The notes: generated from the letters alone by a model not told the origin. DNA of 64,000 nucleotides from [Leptolyngbya] sp. PCC 7376 (GCF_000316605.1 NC_019683.1:2960036-3024035), one strand, 5' to 3'; shown: positions 36,354 to 46,345, counted from the first letter of the stretch. Numbers and translations are program-made.

Positions 36354-36992
36354 TTATTCATTTAAAACTCTCAAAAATATAATTTTCATTGAAGTGATAT
36401 TGTTTTTTCTGATTTTATAGAAGCCTCTATTTTTATAAAGAATTCTTGTGTTTTTTTGATAACCACCTAAACCGAGAAGCCAAACTATTACGAATATCCA
36501 GTGAATTATTATCGATGGATAAATACAGCCACTTTTCAAATAAATAAAACTACAGGCGATCGCCAAAAATGTTGCTGAGAGAAGAAAAACAAAATCACTA
36601 AATGTTTCTCTCGCATTTTTTACGAAAAGAAAGGCATTCAGTGGATGATAAACAATAAATAAGATTAAACTTATACTCCCAGAAATTAATTGATTTGTAA
36701 GGGATGCCAATTCAACTTTATGGGGTAATAGCAATCCACGAAAAAAGATCTCTTCTGCTATGGCAGGAAAAAACAAAGTCGTTAGAATCATTCCACAAAC
36801 AAGCATCTTAGGAATTTGAGGGAACTCAACCTTTAGGAATTTCAGCTTAAAACCCAGAGGGATAGTGATAAAAGCAAGAATAAATAGAAGTATCACAACC
36901 CATATCCAGTCATTGATTTTTGGTAGAGTCAAACAAGAATTAATTAGACGAGATTTGATCAAAAATCCTATTTCTTTCAATGAATTTGTCAT
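36354..36992 (-). CDS. CPBP family intramembrane metalloprotease
   Basis: 212 residues with about five membrane spans. Motif 1 EEIFFRGLLLP (residues about 80-90), motif 2 FIVYHPLNA and motif 3 IIIHWIF define the CAAX-protease/bacteriocin-processing family. Substrate unknown. It is more AT-rich than neighbouring genes and sits beside insertion-sequence debris, so recent arrival is possible. Confidence 0.82.
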   Translation of the reverse strand: MTNSLKEIGFLIKSRLINSCLTLPKINDWIWVVILLFILAFITIPLGFKLKFLKVEFPQIPKMLVCGMILTTLFFPAIAEEIFFRGLLLPHKVELASLTNQLISGSISLILFIVYHPLNAFLFVKNARETFSDFVFLLSATFLAIACSFIYLKSGCIYPSIIIHWIFVIVWLLGLGGYQKNTRILYKNRGFYKIRKNNITSMKIIFLRVLNE

Positions 36993-37171
36993 TAATCTTT
37001 GGAATTAGATTGGGTAAGTTGGAATCGTAGACCTTTGATTTTAGAGATTGCCACCATCAATAAAGATGTCATTAAGAGGAGATATTTAAGAGTTTAAGAA
37101 TAGATGTTTGAGAGGTCATTTCTAGAAGATCGAATTAAGATGCAGAAGACGAGTTTTTCGACGATCAAGAT

Positions 37172-38101
37172 ATGGCTTTTTCTGAAACATCGATAGGTAT
37201 TGTCGGAACAGGTTCTGTTGGCGCAAGTGTAGCCATTTCTCTGTTGACATCCGGCGTTACGAGAAAATTATTACTTCATGATAAAAACACCAGCCGCGCT
37301 CTCGGCGAAGCAATGGATTTAGCTCATGGCTCTTCGTTTTATCCCACCGCAACGGTGCAGCAGGTGGAGACTTTATCAGAGCTCCAAAAAACTGATGCCG
37401 TCATCATTACAGCAGGACGCAATGGCTCTCCAACAGAATCACGCCTCGATTTACTCCGGGACAATGCGGCAATTATGCGGGCGATCGCCTCAGAATTTGT
37501 GGATTATAAAGGCATCATCATTATTGTCAGTAATCCTGTGGATGTTCTGACTTATGTCTTTCAACAAGCTTCTGGCCTACCGATAACTAGAGTTCTTGGC
37601 ACAGGCACTATGCTCGATACAGCACGACTTCGGAACATTTTAGGGCGTGAATTAAACATTGAACCTCGCTCAATTCATGCCCAGGTAGCTGGAGAACATG
37701 GTGACTCGGAGGTTGTTCTCTGGTCTAGTGCGACTCTTGGTGGCACAGACCTCAGAAGTTGGCCTGATTGGACGACAGAAAAAGAGGAACATGTTGCAAC
37801 TGAGGTGCGCACCGCGGCCTACGAAATTATTCAGAGAAAAGGTGTCACTAATCACGCTATCGGCTTAGTCACTGCAACTTTGGTGAAATGGATTCTCCGG
37901 GGCGATCGCCGCATTTTGACCGTATCTAGAGTCCAAAACGGTATGTTTGGCTATCGAGACTTAGCTATTTCTCTGCCCACAATTGTCAGTATTAATGGTG
38001 CTGAAACCGTTCTTGAGCCAGCCGTTGACCCTACCGAAAAAGCAGCCCTCGACCACTCCGCTGACGTGATCAAACAGGCGATCGCCTCCCTCACCCCTTA
38101 G
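37172..38101 (+). CDS. L-lactate/malate dehydrogenase family protein with altered specificity loop
   Basis: 309 residues. NAD-binding GIVGTGSVGAS, catalytic His176 (GEHGDSE), Asp149 and Arg152 (LDTARLR), and Arg91 are retained. At the substrate-specificity position (Gln102 in lactate dehydrogenases, Arg in malate dehydrogenases) this protein has Gly85 in AGRNGSPTESRLDLL. Overall similarity is nearer L-LDH. Substrate could be another 2-oxo acid. HIP1 codons in three places. Single gene. Confidence 0.8.
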   Translation: MAFSETSIGIVGTGSVGASVAISLLTSGVTRKLLLHDKNTSRALGEAMDLAHGSSFYPTATVQQVETLSELQKTDAVIITAGRNGSPTESRLDLLRDNAAIMRAIASEFVDYKGIIIIVSNPVDVLTYVFQQASGLPITRVLGTGTMLDTARLRNILGRELNIEPRSIHAQVAGEHGDSEVVLWSSATLGGTDLRSWPDWTTEKEEHVATEVRTAAYEIIQRKGVTNHAIGLVTATLVKWILRGDRRILTVSRVQNGMFGYRDLAISLPTIVSINGAETVLEPAVDPTEKAALDHSADVIKQAIASLTP

Positions 38102-38206
38102 ACCTCACCAATCCAATCAAAAATTTGGTTGACGAAGCTAGAAAGAAAAACTATTATTGATGATTGTGTCTGCAATATCCTGCTCGGATCAGGTGACACA
38201 TAAAAT

Positions 38207-38240
38207 GTAATTCCTCAGATTTGCAAAAACGAAGAATTAC
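38207..38240 (+). promoter_or_regulatory. hairpin in the rplU leader
   Basis: GTAATTCCTC (38207-38216) pairs with GAAGAATTAC (38231-38240) apart from one mismatch, about 35 nt before the rplU ATG. It could be an L21-type leader or autoregulatory structure; only the pairing is seen. Confidence 0.3.
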
Positions 38241-38275
38241 TACCTGTACGGCAACCTATACAAAATAATATTCAA

Positions 38276-38626
38276 ATGAGTTACGCAATTATTGAGACTG
38301 GCGGTAAGCAAATCCGCGTCGAACCCGGTCGCTTCTACGATATCGAGAAGATTGACGTTGAAGTTGATGGCAACTACACCATTGATAAAGTTCTCCTCGT
38401 GAGCGACGACAATGGCGTTACTGTTGGTCAACCTTTCATCGACGGCGCAACAGTTGAAGGCACAGTTGTTGATCAACGCCGCGCGAAGAAAGTAATCGTT
38501 TACAAGATGCTTCCCAAGAAAAAGACTCGTAAGAAGCGTGGTCATCGTCAGTACTACACTCGCTTCATGATCGACTCGATCAAAGTAGGTGGCACAGTCG
38601 TTGCAGAAAAGCCCGCAGAAGCTTAA
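38276..38626 (+). CDS. rplU: 50S ribosomal protein L21
   Basis: 116 residues with the L21 start SYAIIETGGKQIRVEPGRFY and the basic RRAKKVIVYKMLPKKKTRKKRGH stretch. Followed 72 bp later by rpmA, the usual bacterial pairing. L21 binds 23S rRNA domain I. Confidence 0.97.
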   Translation: MSYAIIETGGKQIRVEPGRFYDIEKIDVEVDGNYTIDKVLLVSDDNGVTVGQPFIDGATVEGTVVDQRRAKKVIVYKMLPKKKTRKKRGHRQYYTRFMIDSIKVGGTVVAEKPAEA

Positions 38627-38698
38627 TTTCTAACCGTTTTTCTTACAACTAACCGTTAAAATTATTTTTACGACGTTCAGAATTTAGGAGAATTAACC

Positions 38699-38965
38699 AT
38701 GGCACATAAGAAAGGTACGGGTAGTACTCGTAATGGTCGTGACTCACGCGCCCAACGCCTCGGCGTAAAACGTTATGGCGGCGAAGCTGTCACTACTGGC
38801 TGCATCATCATCCGTCAGCGTGGCACTAAAGTTCACCCCGGTAACAATGTTGGTCGCGGTAACGACGACACTCTCTTCGCACTCATCGATGGTGTTGTGA
38901 AGTTTGAACACTACAAGCGTGGTCGTCGCAAAGTCAGTGTTTACCCCGCTGATGCTACTGCATAA
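38699..38965 (+). CDS. rpmA: 50S ribosomal protein L27
   Basis: 88 residues. N-terminal [20 protein letters not shown] reaches the peptidyl-transferase centre, and [20 protein letters not shown] is the core. AGGAG precedes the ATG. Forms a unit with rplU and ends in a strong terminator. Confidence 0.97.
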   Translation: MAHKKGTGSTRNGRDSRAQRLGVKRYGGEAVTTGCIIIRQRGTKVHPGNNVGRGNDDTLFALIDGVVKFEHYKRGRRKVSVYPADATA

Positions 38966-39027
38966 GTTTTATCTGGTTTTAAAACAATTTGAATGGTTGG
39001 GGAAATAATCCTCGCCGTCTATACTAG

Positions 39028-39058
39028 GAAAGCTCAAAATTTTGGGCTTTCTTTTTTT
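39028..39058 (+). terminator. terminator of rplU-rpmA
   Basis: Stem GAAAGCTCAAAA / TTTTGGGCTTTC (one G-T) at 39028-39051 with TTTTTTT after it. Confidence 0.9.
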
Positions 39059-39103
39059 ATTTTCTAGTTAGATTTTTTATCCAATACTTGGGAGATCTGG
39101 AGC

Positions 39104-39736
39104 ATGAGTTTAGTTGGCGCAATTCCACTCGATAAGGTTCGTTTTAATGAACAAGGGCTTGTGCCGGCGATCGCCCAAGATTATCTCGACGGTACGGTAT
39201 TAATGATGGCGTGGATGAATAAAGAATCTCTAACGAAGACTATGGAAACCGGCCAAGGCTGGTATTGGAGCCGTTCCCGCCAAGAACTTTGGCACAAGGG
39301 CGCAACCTCCGGTCATTTCCAAAATGTCAAAGCACTCCGTTATGACTGCGATAGCGACGCTATTCTAATGACAATTGAGCAAGTTGGAGATATCGCTTGC
39401 CATAAAGGAAGACGTAGTTGTTTCCACCAAATAGGCTCTGATGAATCTGCGCCCTCTGCCGATACTCTTTCTGAAGTCTTTAATGTGATCCGTGATCGCC
39501 GCGACAATCCGCAGGAAGGTTCATACACAAATAGTCTTTTGGCTGCCGGCGACAACAAGATTCTCAAGAAGATCGGTGAGGAAGCTGCCGAAGTCGTGAT
39601 GGCTTGCAAAGATGATGAGAAAGATGAGATTGCAGGAGAAGTAGCAGATCTCTTCTATCACTCACTTGTGGCGATCGCCCACCATAACGTTGACTTGCGA
39701 GATGTCTATAAAAAGCTAGACAGCCGTCGTCGTTAG
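39104..39736 (+). CDS. hisIE: bifunctional phosphoribosyl-AMP cyclohydrolase / phosphoribosyl-ATP diphosphatase
   Basis: 210 residues fusing HisI and HisE. HisI half: metal motifs [13 protein letters not shown] and [10 protein letters not shown]. HisE half: EEGSY-like [16 protein letters not shown] and the NTP-pyrophosphohydrolase [18 protein letters not shown]. Steps 2 and 3 of histidine synthesis. Stand-alone gene; other his genes are at 23 and 29.5 kb. Confidence 0.96.
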   Translation: MSLVGAIPLDKVRFNEQGLVPAIAQDYLDGTVLMMAWMNKESLTKTMETGQGWYWSRSRQELWHKGATSGHFQNVKALRYDCDSDAILMTIEQVGDIACHKGRRSCFHQIGSDESAPSADTLSEVFNVIRDRRDNPQEGSYTNSLLAAGDNKILKKIGEEAAEVVMACKDDEKDEIAGEVADLFYHSLVAIAHHNVDLRDVYKKLDSRRR

Positions 39737-39776
39737 AGAGAAATGGCGATCGCTTAGTTAATTTATAACTAGCAAA

Positions 39777-40220
39777 TCATCTGTCTGGAATAAATGAAAG
39801 AACTGTTTCTGATTCCATATTGTGTGGGTCAACATACGCCAAAATTAATATCCCTGCATCTGTTACCAACTTAAAATAAGACAACTCGAATATACGAGAA
39901 TGAGAGGTTAAATCATTCCATGTTTCGCCTACACATTTGGCTGATATGATCTTTGCTCCACTTAGATTCCAGCGAGCAGCATAGTCAATGAGGTGATGCT
40001 CCTCATAATCATAGAAAGCGCTCTCTTTGGGCATTTTTTCCCAAAAGCCAATACCTGCATCAAGGAATATCCGATGCCATTGGGGATCGCCTACTACATT
40101 CAAAAAAAGCATTTCGATGAAGTCTTCAGAATCCGCATTAGTAGCCCCTAAAATTTCAGTGACATGCTGCCCTTGCAAAGATTCAAGGTTAAAAGTAGGA
40201 GCATTTTTGATTCTGGGCAT
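39777..40220 (-). CDS. hypothetical protein
   Basis: 147 residues with no family I recognise. Composition is soluble alpha/beta; a WHRIFLDAGIGFWEK segment and a central HHLIDYAARWNLSGAKI look like a structured domain. Convergent with hisIE, 28 bp before tpsB on the same strand, so possibly at the tail of that unit. Confidence 0.55.
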   Translation of the reverse strand: MPRIKNAPTFNLESLQGQHVTEILGATNADSEDFIEMLFLNVVGDPQWHRIFLDAGIGFWEKMPKESAFYDYEEHHLIDYAARWNLSGAKIISAKCVGETWNDLTSHSRIFELSYFKLVTDAGILILAYVDPHNMESETVLSFIPDR

Positions 40221-40247
40221 CGAGTTGGATACTTATCTCTACTACTT

Positions 40248-42488
40248 TTAGAACAGGTAATTTACGTTGAAATAAAGGCCATCATCCTGCCAATTATCGC
40301 CTCGGTCATCAAGATCGACGAGGGGAAGTGCATAGTCAAAACGCACAGTAAAACCCTTTTCGATTTGCCACCAAGCCCCTAAACCAAGCCCTGCTAAAAA
40401 CTGCTGATCAGGTAATGTATTGGGGTTATTCTCGCTGTTCCAGACTGTACCCATATCAAAAAATGGTGCCAACTGGAAAACAGCATCTCCTGATTCATCA
40501 CGAGCTAGGGTAATGCGATCTTCGACAGAGAAGCGGAAACCATTATCCGCAGAACGGGCATTCTGACGGAACCCTCGCAGAGATTGTCCACCACCAATCA
40601 CAAATTGCTGGGAAGGCAATAACGTATCAGGCGTCAGTTGCAGATCGGCTTGAACCACTAAAAGATTATTGGGGTTGAGTAATTTCACTCGTTGAATTTG
40701 GCCGAGCCAGCTCCAAAAATGACCATCGGGAATTGGTTCGTCATTGGTTGTTGCGTCAAATAATCCCGTACCAATACTGAATTGTGAGCGCAGTGACCAG
40801 GCACCGGCAGGTTGGCGTTTAATAAAGTCTTGAGAAAATTTGATTACGCTTGTGGTGCTTTTACCATCCTCTGTTCCAACATTAAAACCAAATAATTCAT
40901 CACCGAGGAACGTCAAACCATCTTGGTATGTGAAAGCCAGACCAAGGGCAAATTCTTCGCGAGGAGTGCGAACAAGAGGCTGACGGTAAGAGAGTTCATA
41001 GCGTTCTGATTCGCCACGAATATCGAGTACATCGAAAGGCTCTTGGATAACTTTGTTGCTGCTAAGGACACCACGCAAGGTAATGGTGCCGTCTTTGGCA
41101 TTGATCGGACGAGTGTAATTAACATCGAGGCTCTCAGCACCACCGCGAGTTGTGCGAATATAGCCAACGCCAATGCGATCGCCTGCCCCTGTGAGATTTT
41201 GCTGGATATAGTCGGCCGTAATCCGCTCTGAACCAACACTCGCAGGCGAAAAATTATCGACACCAATATTGAGAGAGACGGTGTTTGCTTCGGTGACGAT
41301 GATGTCTAGGTCACTTTCACCAACCCCGTCACCAGCTTTAAGAGTTGCTTCGATATTATCGATAATCGGGTTGAGCTTCAGGAGTCGGAGCTGATCCTCT
41401 AGATTCCCTGTGTTTAAAGGCTGCTTGGCCCCGAGGCGCAAACGACTGAGTAGATAACTATCATTGACGTGCTCATTGCCCTGTAGGGTGATGGCGTCAA
41501 CTTTACCTTCAATCACCCGCAGCTCGATGGTATCAGTATTCAAAGAGTCTTCTACAATGACGGCCCTAGAGGTGATGTAACCTTCCTCTAGATAAAGCTG
41601 GGTAATTCGGTCAGCAGCGCGATTAAGTTGTTCAAGACTAATATTTGTCCCCGTAAGCTCTGCCAAAATTGGAGCAAAATCTTCTTCCCCAAAAACAGTG
41701 CTCCCAGTGATCTGAACCTGCCCAGTGACATTACGATCGTCGCTAGTGGTTGGTGTGGATGTCGGAGTCGATGATGGTGTCGCTGTTTCCGGTGTGTCGA
41801 TCGTTTGAGTTGGTGTGGTTTCGTCGGGGAGTGGCTGAACTTCTGGTAGGGGTTCGGTATTAGAATTTGGCCTTTGGGTAAGGATGAGAGGTTGGGCGAT
41901 CGCCGCAGTTTCTTGTTCTTGCGCTGGAGTTTTTAGGTTTAAAACAAGGGAAGTATCATCTTGATTTTGCTGAATTGCATCCAACTCTTCTGGCGCAATA
42001 CTCAACTCAGAAAGGTTGGATAAATCTGAGTCAGATTTTGTAGCGATCGCCGTGGATTCCTGTTTTGATATTTCAGCTTTTAAATCAACGGAATTATTCT
42101 CTAGATTGTTCGTAGCCTCTTCAAATTCACTGACTTCTACTGGTTGATTCGCTGGCTCAATATTCCCTGAAAATTCTGGTTGAAGTTGGATTGCTGCTTC
42201 TGGGGCGATCGCCACCGCTAACGGCAAACTCGCAGGTACATCTTTAGCCTGAGTTTGGCTGGAAGGCAACTCTACTTCAAGTTGTTGAGATGATGCGACT
42301 TGTTCAAGCTTTGACTGGAGATTAGGAACTGTCTGATCCTGTTCTGCCACTAACGTTTCTGAGACGATAGCCTGAGCTGTTTGCCCATTCGTCACTCCCG
42401 TCGCTGTTAAGAGTATTACTCCAACTAACAGACGCTTTAAAGCCAGAGAACAGGTTTGAGAACGACGAAGAAGAAAACGCCAAATCAT
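40248..42488 (-). CDS. TpsB-family outer-membrane transporter (ShlB/FhaC/HecB)
   Basis: 746 residues, larger than usual TpsB (about 560) because of a long N-terminal region. Signal sequence (residues 1-38), then about 200 residues rich in Ser, Gln, Glu and Thr-Pro (TPTSTPTTSDD). A POTRA domain follows (VQITGSTVFGEEDFAPIL), then POTRA 2 and a beta barrel ending in aromatic Phe (NVNYLF). The VRFDYALPL and RGFRQNARS motifs are typical of Omp85 barrels. No TpsA exoprotein gene is next to it. Partner is unknown. Confidence 0.88.
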   Translation of the reverse strand: MIWRFLLRRSQTCSLALKRLLVGVILLTATGVTNGQTAQAIVSETLVAEQDQTVPNLQSKLEQVASSQQLEVELPSSQTQAKDVPASLPLAVAIAPEAAIQLQPEFSGNIEPANQPVEVSEFEEATNNLENNSVDLKAEISKQESTAIATKSDSDLSNLSELSIAPEELDAIQQNQDDTSLVLNLKTPAQEQETAAIAQPLILTQRPNSNTEPLPEVQPLPDETTPTQTIDTPETATPSSTPTSTPTTSDDRNVTGQVQITGSTVFGEEDFAPILAELTGTNISLEQLNRAADRITQLYLEEGYITSRAVIVEDSLNTDTIELRVIEGKVDAITLQGNEHVNDSYLLSRLRLGAKQPLNTGNLEDQLRLLKLNPIIDNIEATLKAGDGVGESDLDIIVTEANTVSLNIGVDNFSPASVGSERITADYIQQNLTGAGDRIGVGYIRTTRGGAESLDVNYTRPINAKDGTITLRGVLSSNKVIQEPFDVLDIRGESERYELSYRQPLVRTPREEFALGLAFTYQDGLTFLGDELFGFNVGTEDGKSTTSVIKFSQDFIKRQPAGAWSLRSQFSIGTGLFDATTNDEPIPDGHFWSWLGQIQRVKLLNPNNLLVVQADLQLTPDTLLPSQQFVIGGGQSLRGFRQNARSADNGFRFSVEDRITLARDESGDAVFQLAPFFDMGTVWNSENNPNTLPDQQFLAGLGLGAWWQIEKGFTVRFDYALPLVDLDDRGDNWQDDGLYFNVNYLF

Positions 42489-42889
42489 AATCGTATCGTT
42501 GGGAAACAGGTTAAAAGGTCAGACAAATTCACCTACAAGTTAACCACAACTTTTTAGCAACGTAGCAAAAAGGAATGAAAGTTAATTGCGTGATGTTTTG
42601 CTTGAAATTGATCCAATCATTCAAACTTATGGCAAGGATTTCAGGGTAATTCAGAAATGAGGTTGCGTATTTTTACGGGGATGACTAATTCAAAAGGAGT
42701 TTTGATTTATTGAGTTCAGCTGTTGTTGTCATGTAATCGCAGTAATATCGCCAAAATCTTGTCAAAATTGTTACCAAAGTCGGAAATTTTGCGGTCTTTG
42801 CTGTAAGAAGGATGCAGGAGTCGCCAACAAGATTTGGTGCTCACAAATAAAGTTGTTGCAAGCTGGTATCGGCTGCTGAGGTTTGAGTC
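42489..42889. other. divergent intergenic region (tpsB and HAD genes)
   Basis: About 400 bp without a supported gene. Both neighbours read away from it, so both promoters lie here. No strong hairpin, repeat or HIP1 site was noticed. Confidence 0.5.
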
Positions 42890-43636
42890 ATGTTGAAGGG
42901 TTTGGTCATTTTCGATATCGATGGTGTGGTGCGCGATGTCAGCAAGTCTTACCGACGGGCGATCGCCGATACCGTAGAGCATTACACCAAAGGAGAATAT
43001 CGTCCCTCAATGGCAGAAATTGACAGCTTGAAAGCCGAGGGTTTTTGGAATAATGACTGGAAAGCGTCGCAGGAATTTATTAAACGCTGGGATGAGGAGA
43101 TCGCCGTTGACTATGACGAATTGGTAAATTTCTTTCAACTCAAGTATCGCGGCAACAATTTTGATGGCTACATCACAGAAGAACCATTGTTGATGAATAT
43201 GACCTACCTTGATGGGTTATCTGACAATAATTTTGGATGGGGCTTTTTTAGTGGCGCAATGCGAGGTTCCGCCGAATTTATCTTGAAAAAACGCCTCGGG
43301 TTAACAGAGCCTGTTTTGGTGGCGATGGAGGATGCGCCCGAAAAACCTGACCCCACTGGATTGTTTCAGGCGATCGCCCAGCTCGAATCCCCAGAGAATG
43401 AAGGTTTGCCCGTTGCCTATGTCGGAGACACGGCAGCAGATATGAAAGTGATTGGGAAGGCTGCGGAGCAACAACCCACGAGACAATGGTGTGCGATTGG
43501 TGTGATTCCTCCCCACGCCCGGACAGGTGATGATAAGGAATATCTTTACGCTTCGAACTTACAGGATGTCGGTGCGGATATTGTCTTGCCGAGCGTTACT
43601 GAGATCACGCCACAGATTCTTAGTGCATTGCTATAA
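42890..43636 (+). CDS. HAD superfamily hydrolase (TIGR01548-like)
   Basis: 248 residues. Motif I VIFDIDGVVRDV, motif III around MEDAPEKPDPTGLFQ, and motif IV VGDTAADM are all present. Matches the cyanobacterial TIGR01548 HAD-IA family whose substrate is not established. Convergent with a PfkB kinase gene (25 bp between stops). Confidence 0.82.
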   Translation: MLKGLVIFDIDGVVRDVSKSYRRAIADTVEHYTKGEYRPSMAEIDSLKAEGFWNNDWKASQEFIKRWDEEIAVDYDELVNFFQLKYRGNNFDGYITEEPLLMNMTYLDGLSDNNFGWGFFSGAMRGSAEFILKKRLGLTEPVLVAMEDAPEKPDPTGLFQAIAQLESPENEGLPVAYVGDTAADMKVIGKAAEQQPTRQWCAIGVIPPHARTGDDKEYLYASNLQDVGADIVLPSVTEITPQILSALL

Positions 43637-43661
43637 ATTCTTCTTTCAAAATGCTTCGACG

Positions 43662-44543
43662 TTATAGCCATGCATCCTGAAAGGGTTGATAAAAATGTTT
43701 TTCCGTTGTTGTTGCTCCTTGAATGCCAACAATGGCACTGGCGAAGGTTTGGGCGCGTTTTAGGGTTCTTGCAAGAGGCCAATTGGAAAGAATACCCAAC
43801 AGAAAAATGCTACAAAAGGCATCTCCAGCGCCCACGGTATCTACAACCTGTGTTGATTGGTCTGGCGCAACAGTGAGGCGATCGCCACCAAGTTCAAAAA
43901 GTGTTGCACCAGCAGCCCCTTCAGTCAGCAAAATATATTGCAGATCATATTCATTGAAAAGAAAATCAAGTTGGCGATCGCGATCTACTAAGTTTGGGAC
44001 AAGGGCTGGCAACTCTTCGTTATTTAATTTGAGCCAAGTTGAATCTTGCAAAAAAGGTTGAAGATTTTCGATTTGCCACCATGGATCTCGAAAATTCACA
44101 TCACAAAAAATTGTTCGCTGAGATCTGTTTTTGAGCTCAATTAAACTCCGCTTTGAAACATCATTCCGAATTGCAAGAGAGCCATGATATAGCAATGCTG
44201 AATCAGAAAAATTTGGAAAAAGATTCACATTAATATGGTCATAGGCTTTGGGATGCTCAATACTGTAGCTTGGCTGACCATTTTTGAGGCTAACAGTAAC
44301 AATTCCAGTGCCAAGATTAGGGTCGATTTGTACACCTTCAGTGGTCATTCCCCAATCCTGCATCGCTTGTAAAATCAGCTCTCCCTCTCGATCGTTACCA
44401 ACACGAGAAATAAAGAGAGGCTTTTGACTGAAAGCCTGTAGATGCCAAGCCACGTTGAAAGGCGCTCCTCCTAACACTTGATTGCCATCAGGAAAACAAT
44501 CCCAAAGCACTTCTCCAAAGATGATGCTGGATTGATATTTCAT
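43662..44543 (-). CDS. PfkB-family carbohydrate kinase (fructokinase-like)
   Basis: 293 residues. N-terminal FGEVLWDCFPDGNQVLGGAPFN and C-terminal catalytic VVDTVGAGDAFCSIF (anion hole and general-base Asp) identify a ribokinase-family sugar kinase; the GGAPFNVAWHL wording is closest to fructokinases. Substrate not proved. Confidence 0.85.
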   Translation of the reverse strand: MKYQSSIIFGEVLWDCFPDGNQVLGGAPFNVAWHLQAFSQKPLFISRVGNDREGELILQAMQDWGMTTEGVQIDPNLGTGIVTVSLKNGQPSYSIEHPKAYDHINVNLFPNFSDSALLYHGSLAIRNDVSKRSLIELKNRSQRTIFCDVNFRDPWWQIENLQPFLQDSTWLKLNNEELPALVPNLVDRDRQLDFLFNEYDLQYILLTEGAAGATLFELGGDRLTVAPDQSTQVVDTVGAGDAFCSIFLLGILSNWPLARTLKRAQTFASAIVGIQGATTTEKHFYQPFQDAWL

Positions 44544-44667
44544 AAACTACTTTTTCTCTACTTCTGCTCTCTACTTTTATAGACAAATAATAATTTTGAG
44601 GGCAAGGGTGTATCGCAATAATCAATATTAATTAAAGCTCAACTATCACTAAAGATTGTAGGGCTAG

Positions 44668-44770
44668 TCATATCTGTTTGAGGAGAGCTGGGTTTTGTGT
44701 CAGGGCGATCGCCTCCCAAGCGACAGAGGTGGCATCTACCCCTTCCGTATAACCGAAATTATTCCTAAAT
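44668..44770 (-). pseudogene. C-terminal remnant of a gene cut by IS982
   Basis: On the minus strand, from the IS982 edge to a TGA at 44668-44670, an open frame of 33 codons reads a plausible protein end (...GYTEGVDATSVAWEAIAL then TQNPALLKQI), with HIP1 codons (EAIAL) like neighbouring genes. No start is present. I cannot name the parent protein. The remaining 44544-44667 shows nothing clear. Confidence 0.4.
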
Positions 44771-45221
44771 AACGTGAGTTCGGGATAAGGAATCAAGGTT
44801 CTAATCAAGTTTTAGAGAAGGTTTCTTGGGCTGATGACAGTAGGCAATTAGACCGCAAAGCAAGTTGACACAAAAGTTCGCTGGACTGCGATGGCGGGAA
44901 TACTCAATCTGAGAAATATTCTTCAGTTGGTCAATAACGGTATCAATTAAAGCTCGCTTACGAGCAAACACTTTGTCACGCCAAAGCATCAAGTGATTCT
45001 TCATATTGCGACGAGGCTTAGCTAGAAGCATCACATCATATTCTTCTTGTAAATACTGTGCCAGAGGTTGAGAGACGTAACCTTTATCGGCAAAGACTTT
45101 TCCCGATAACCCTTTCAAAAGCTCCACTACCGGTTTTCTATCATCGGTGTTGCCGGGTGTGACCTTCACATTGAGTAATTCTCCACGGTTATTGATAACC
45201 AGATGTAGTTTGAAGCCAAAT

Positions 45222-46113
45222 GATCTCTTGCAAAAGGTTATGGCAATTCAAAATTGTAAAGACCCGCAATGAGATTGAGTCTTAATCCCCATCTCCGACG
45301 GCGGTTACGATATCGACTGGATAATATACGAAATCTTTTGAGCATTCTGAATACCATCTCAATGATGATTCTTTGAGCTGCTAAGAGCTGATTCTTCTGT
45401 TTCTGCTCCGCACCTTTAGGCTTCTTGTGAGGAGTGTGACTCCGCTGATGTCGCTTGTGTAGACCTTGATATCCGGCATCGGCAAGGCAGAGTTGTCCCT
45501 GCTGAAAATGCACTCTACTCTTTTTGAGTAGTTTGAAGTCATGGGTGCTACCTTTCTCACAGTCACAACAGATAATCTGTGCCTACTGCCAAGCAATAAC
45601 TATTTGAGCTTTAAGGGAATGATGCTTCTTTTTCTCTGAGTAGTAAAGACGTTGTTTTTTGGGGCTTTTCAATCGCCTGTTCTGTGGCATCCATCACCAC
45701 TACTGTTAGAGATAACTCTTCTGAACCATGGAGCTGTTTCATGCCGGGTAAGTGGCAATCGGTTTCTTTGATGAGTGTATTCTCTGTTTTTTGCACCATG
45801 CGACAAACTGTTGATTCATGAATGCCCCATGATTGAACGATAGGAAAATAAGTGCGATATTCCCTCGGATATTCCAAGGTGAAGAGTAGCTGATTTTCCA
45901 GGGATAAAACACTGGGACGACCGGGTTTTTGCTTTGCTTTAGCTTCTGCTAGGACTTCTACCAGACGATTGAAGGTCTGAAGTTTAACTCCACAGGCTCT
46001 CCTGAATTGTTCTGTCGATAAATGTTGGAGCTGTTCGTAAGTCAGCATTTCTATCGCTATGACTCTGATACTTTCCTCTTTTTTACCTACTCTCGCTTCT
46101 TTTGCAAGAGGTC
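45222..46113 (-). mobile_element. IS5-family element nested in IS982
   Basis: Inverted repeats GATCTCTTGCAAAAG (45222-45236) and its near-complement CTTTTGCAAGAGGTC (46099-46113), 14 of 15 matching, flanked by the 3-bp repeat AAT (45219-45221 and 46114-46116). A 3-bp duplication fits IS1031-type IS5 elements. Size 892 bp. Confidence 0.8.
45238..46048 (-). pseudogene. IS5-family transposase, frameshifted
   Basis: Transposase start MLTYEQLQHLSTEQFRRACG, a helix-turn-helix and DDE core (CLADAGYQGLHKRHQRSHTP), ending RLNLIAGLYNFELP. The frame breaks once after AIEKPQK (about 45660) and an in-frame TAG follows IVIAWQ, so no intact protein is made. Confidence 0.75.
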
Positions 46114-46345
46114 AATTGATGCCACTAGTATCAATGAAACTAATGCCTATGCATTGGCCATAACAGTGGCGCCAATAGATGCACAGCGATACTAATGTTG
46201 AAGGTATCCATTCCACAAAACTTGATAACTCACTGCTCTGGGAAAGGCTCGTCGCCAGTGATGACGCACATTGATGAGATAGAAATACTTGAAGTGACGA
46301 TAATGAGATTGATCAAAAGCAATCAGTATCGTCATTATCTCTCTT

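Noticed and set aside
42716-42982. Minus-strand open frame overlapping the HAD gene start
   Set aside because: Runs antisense into a real gene and lacks domain signals.
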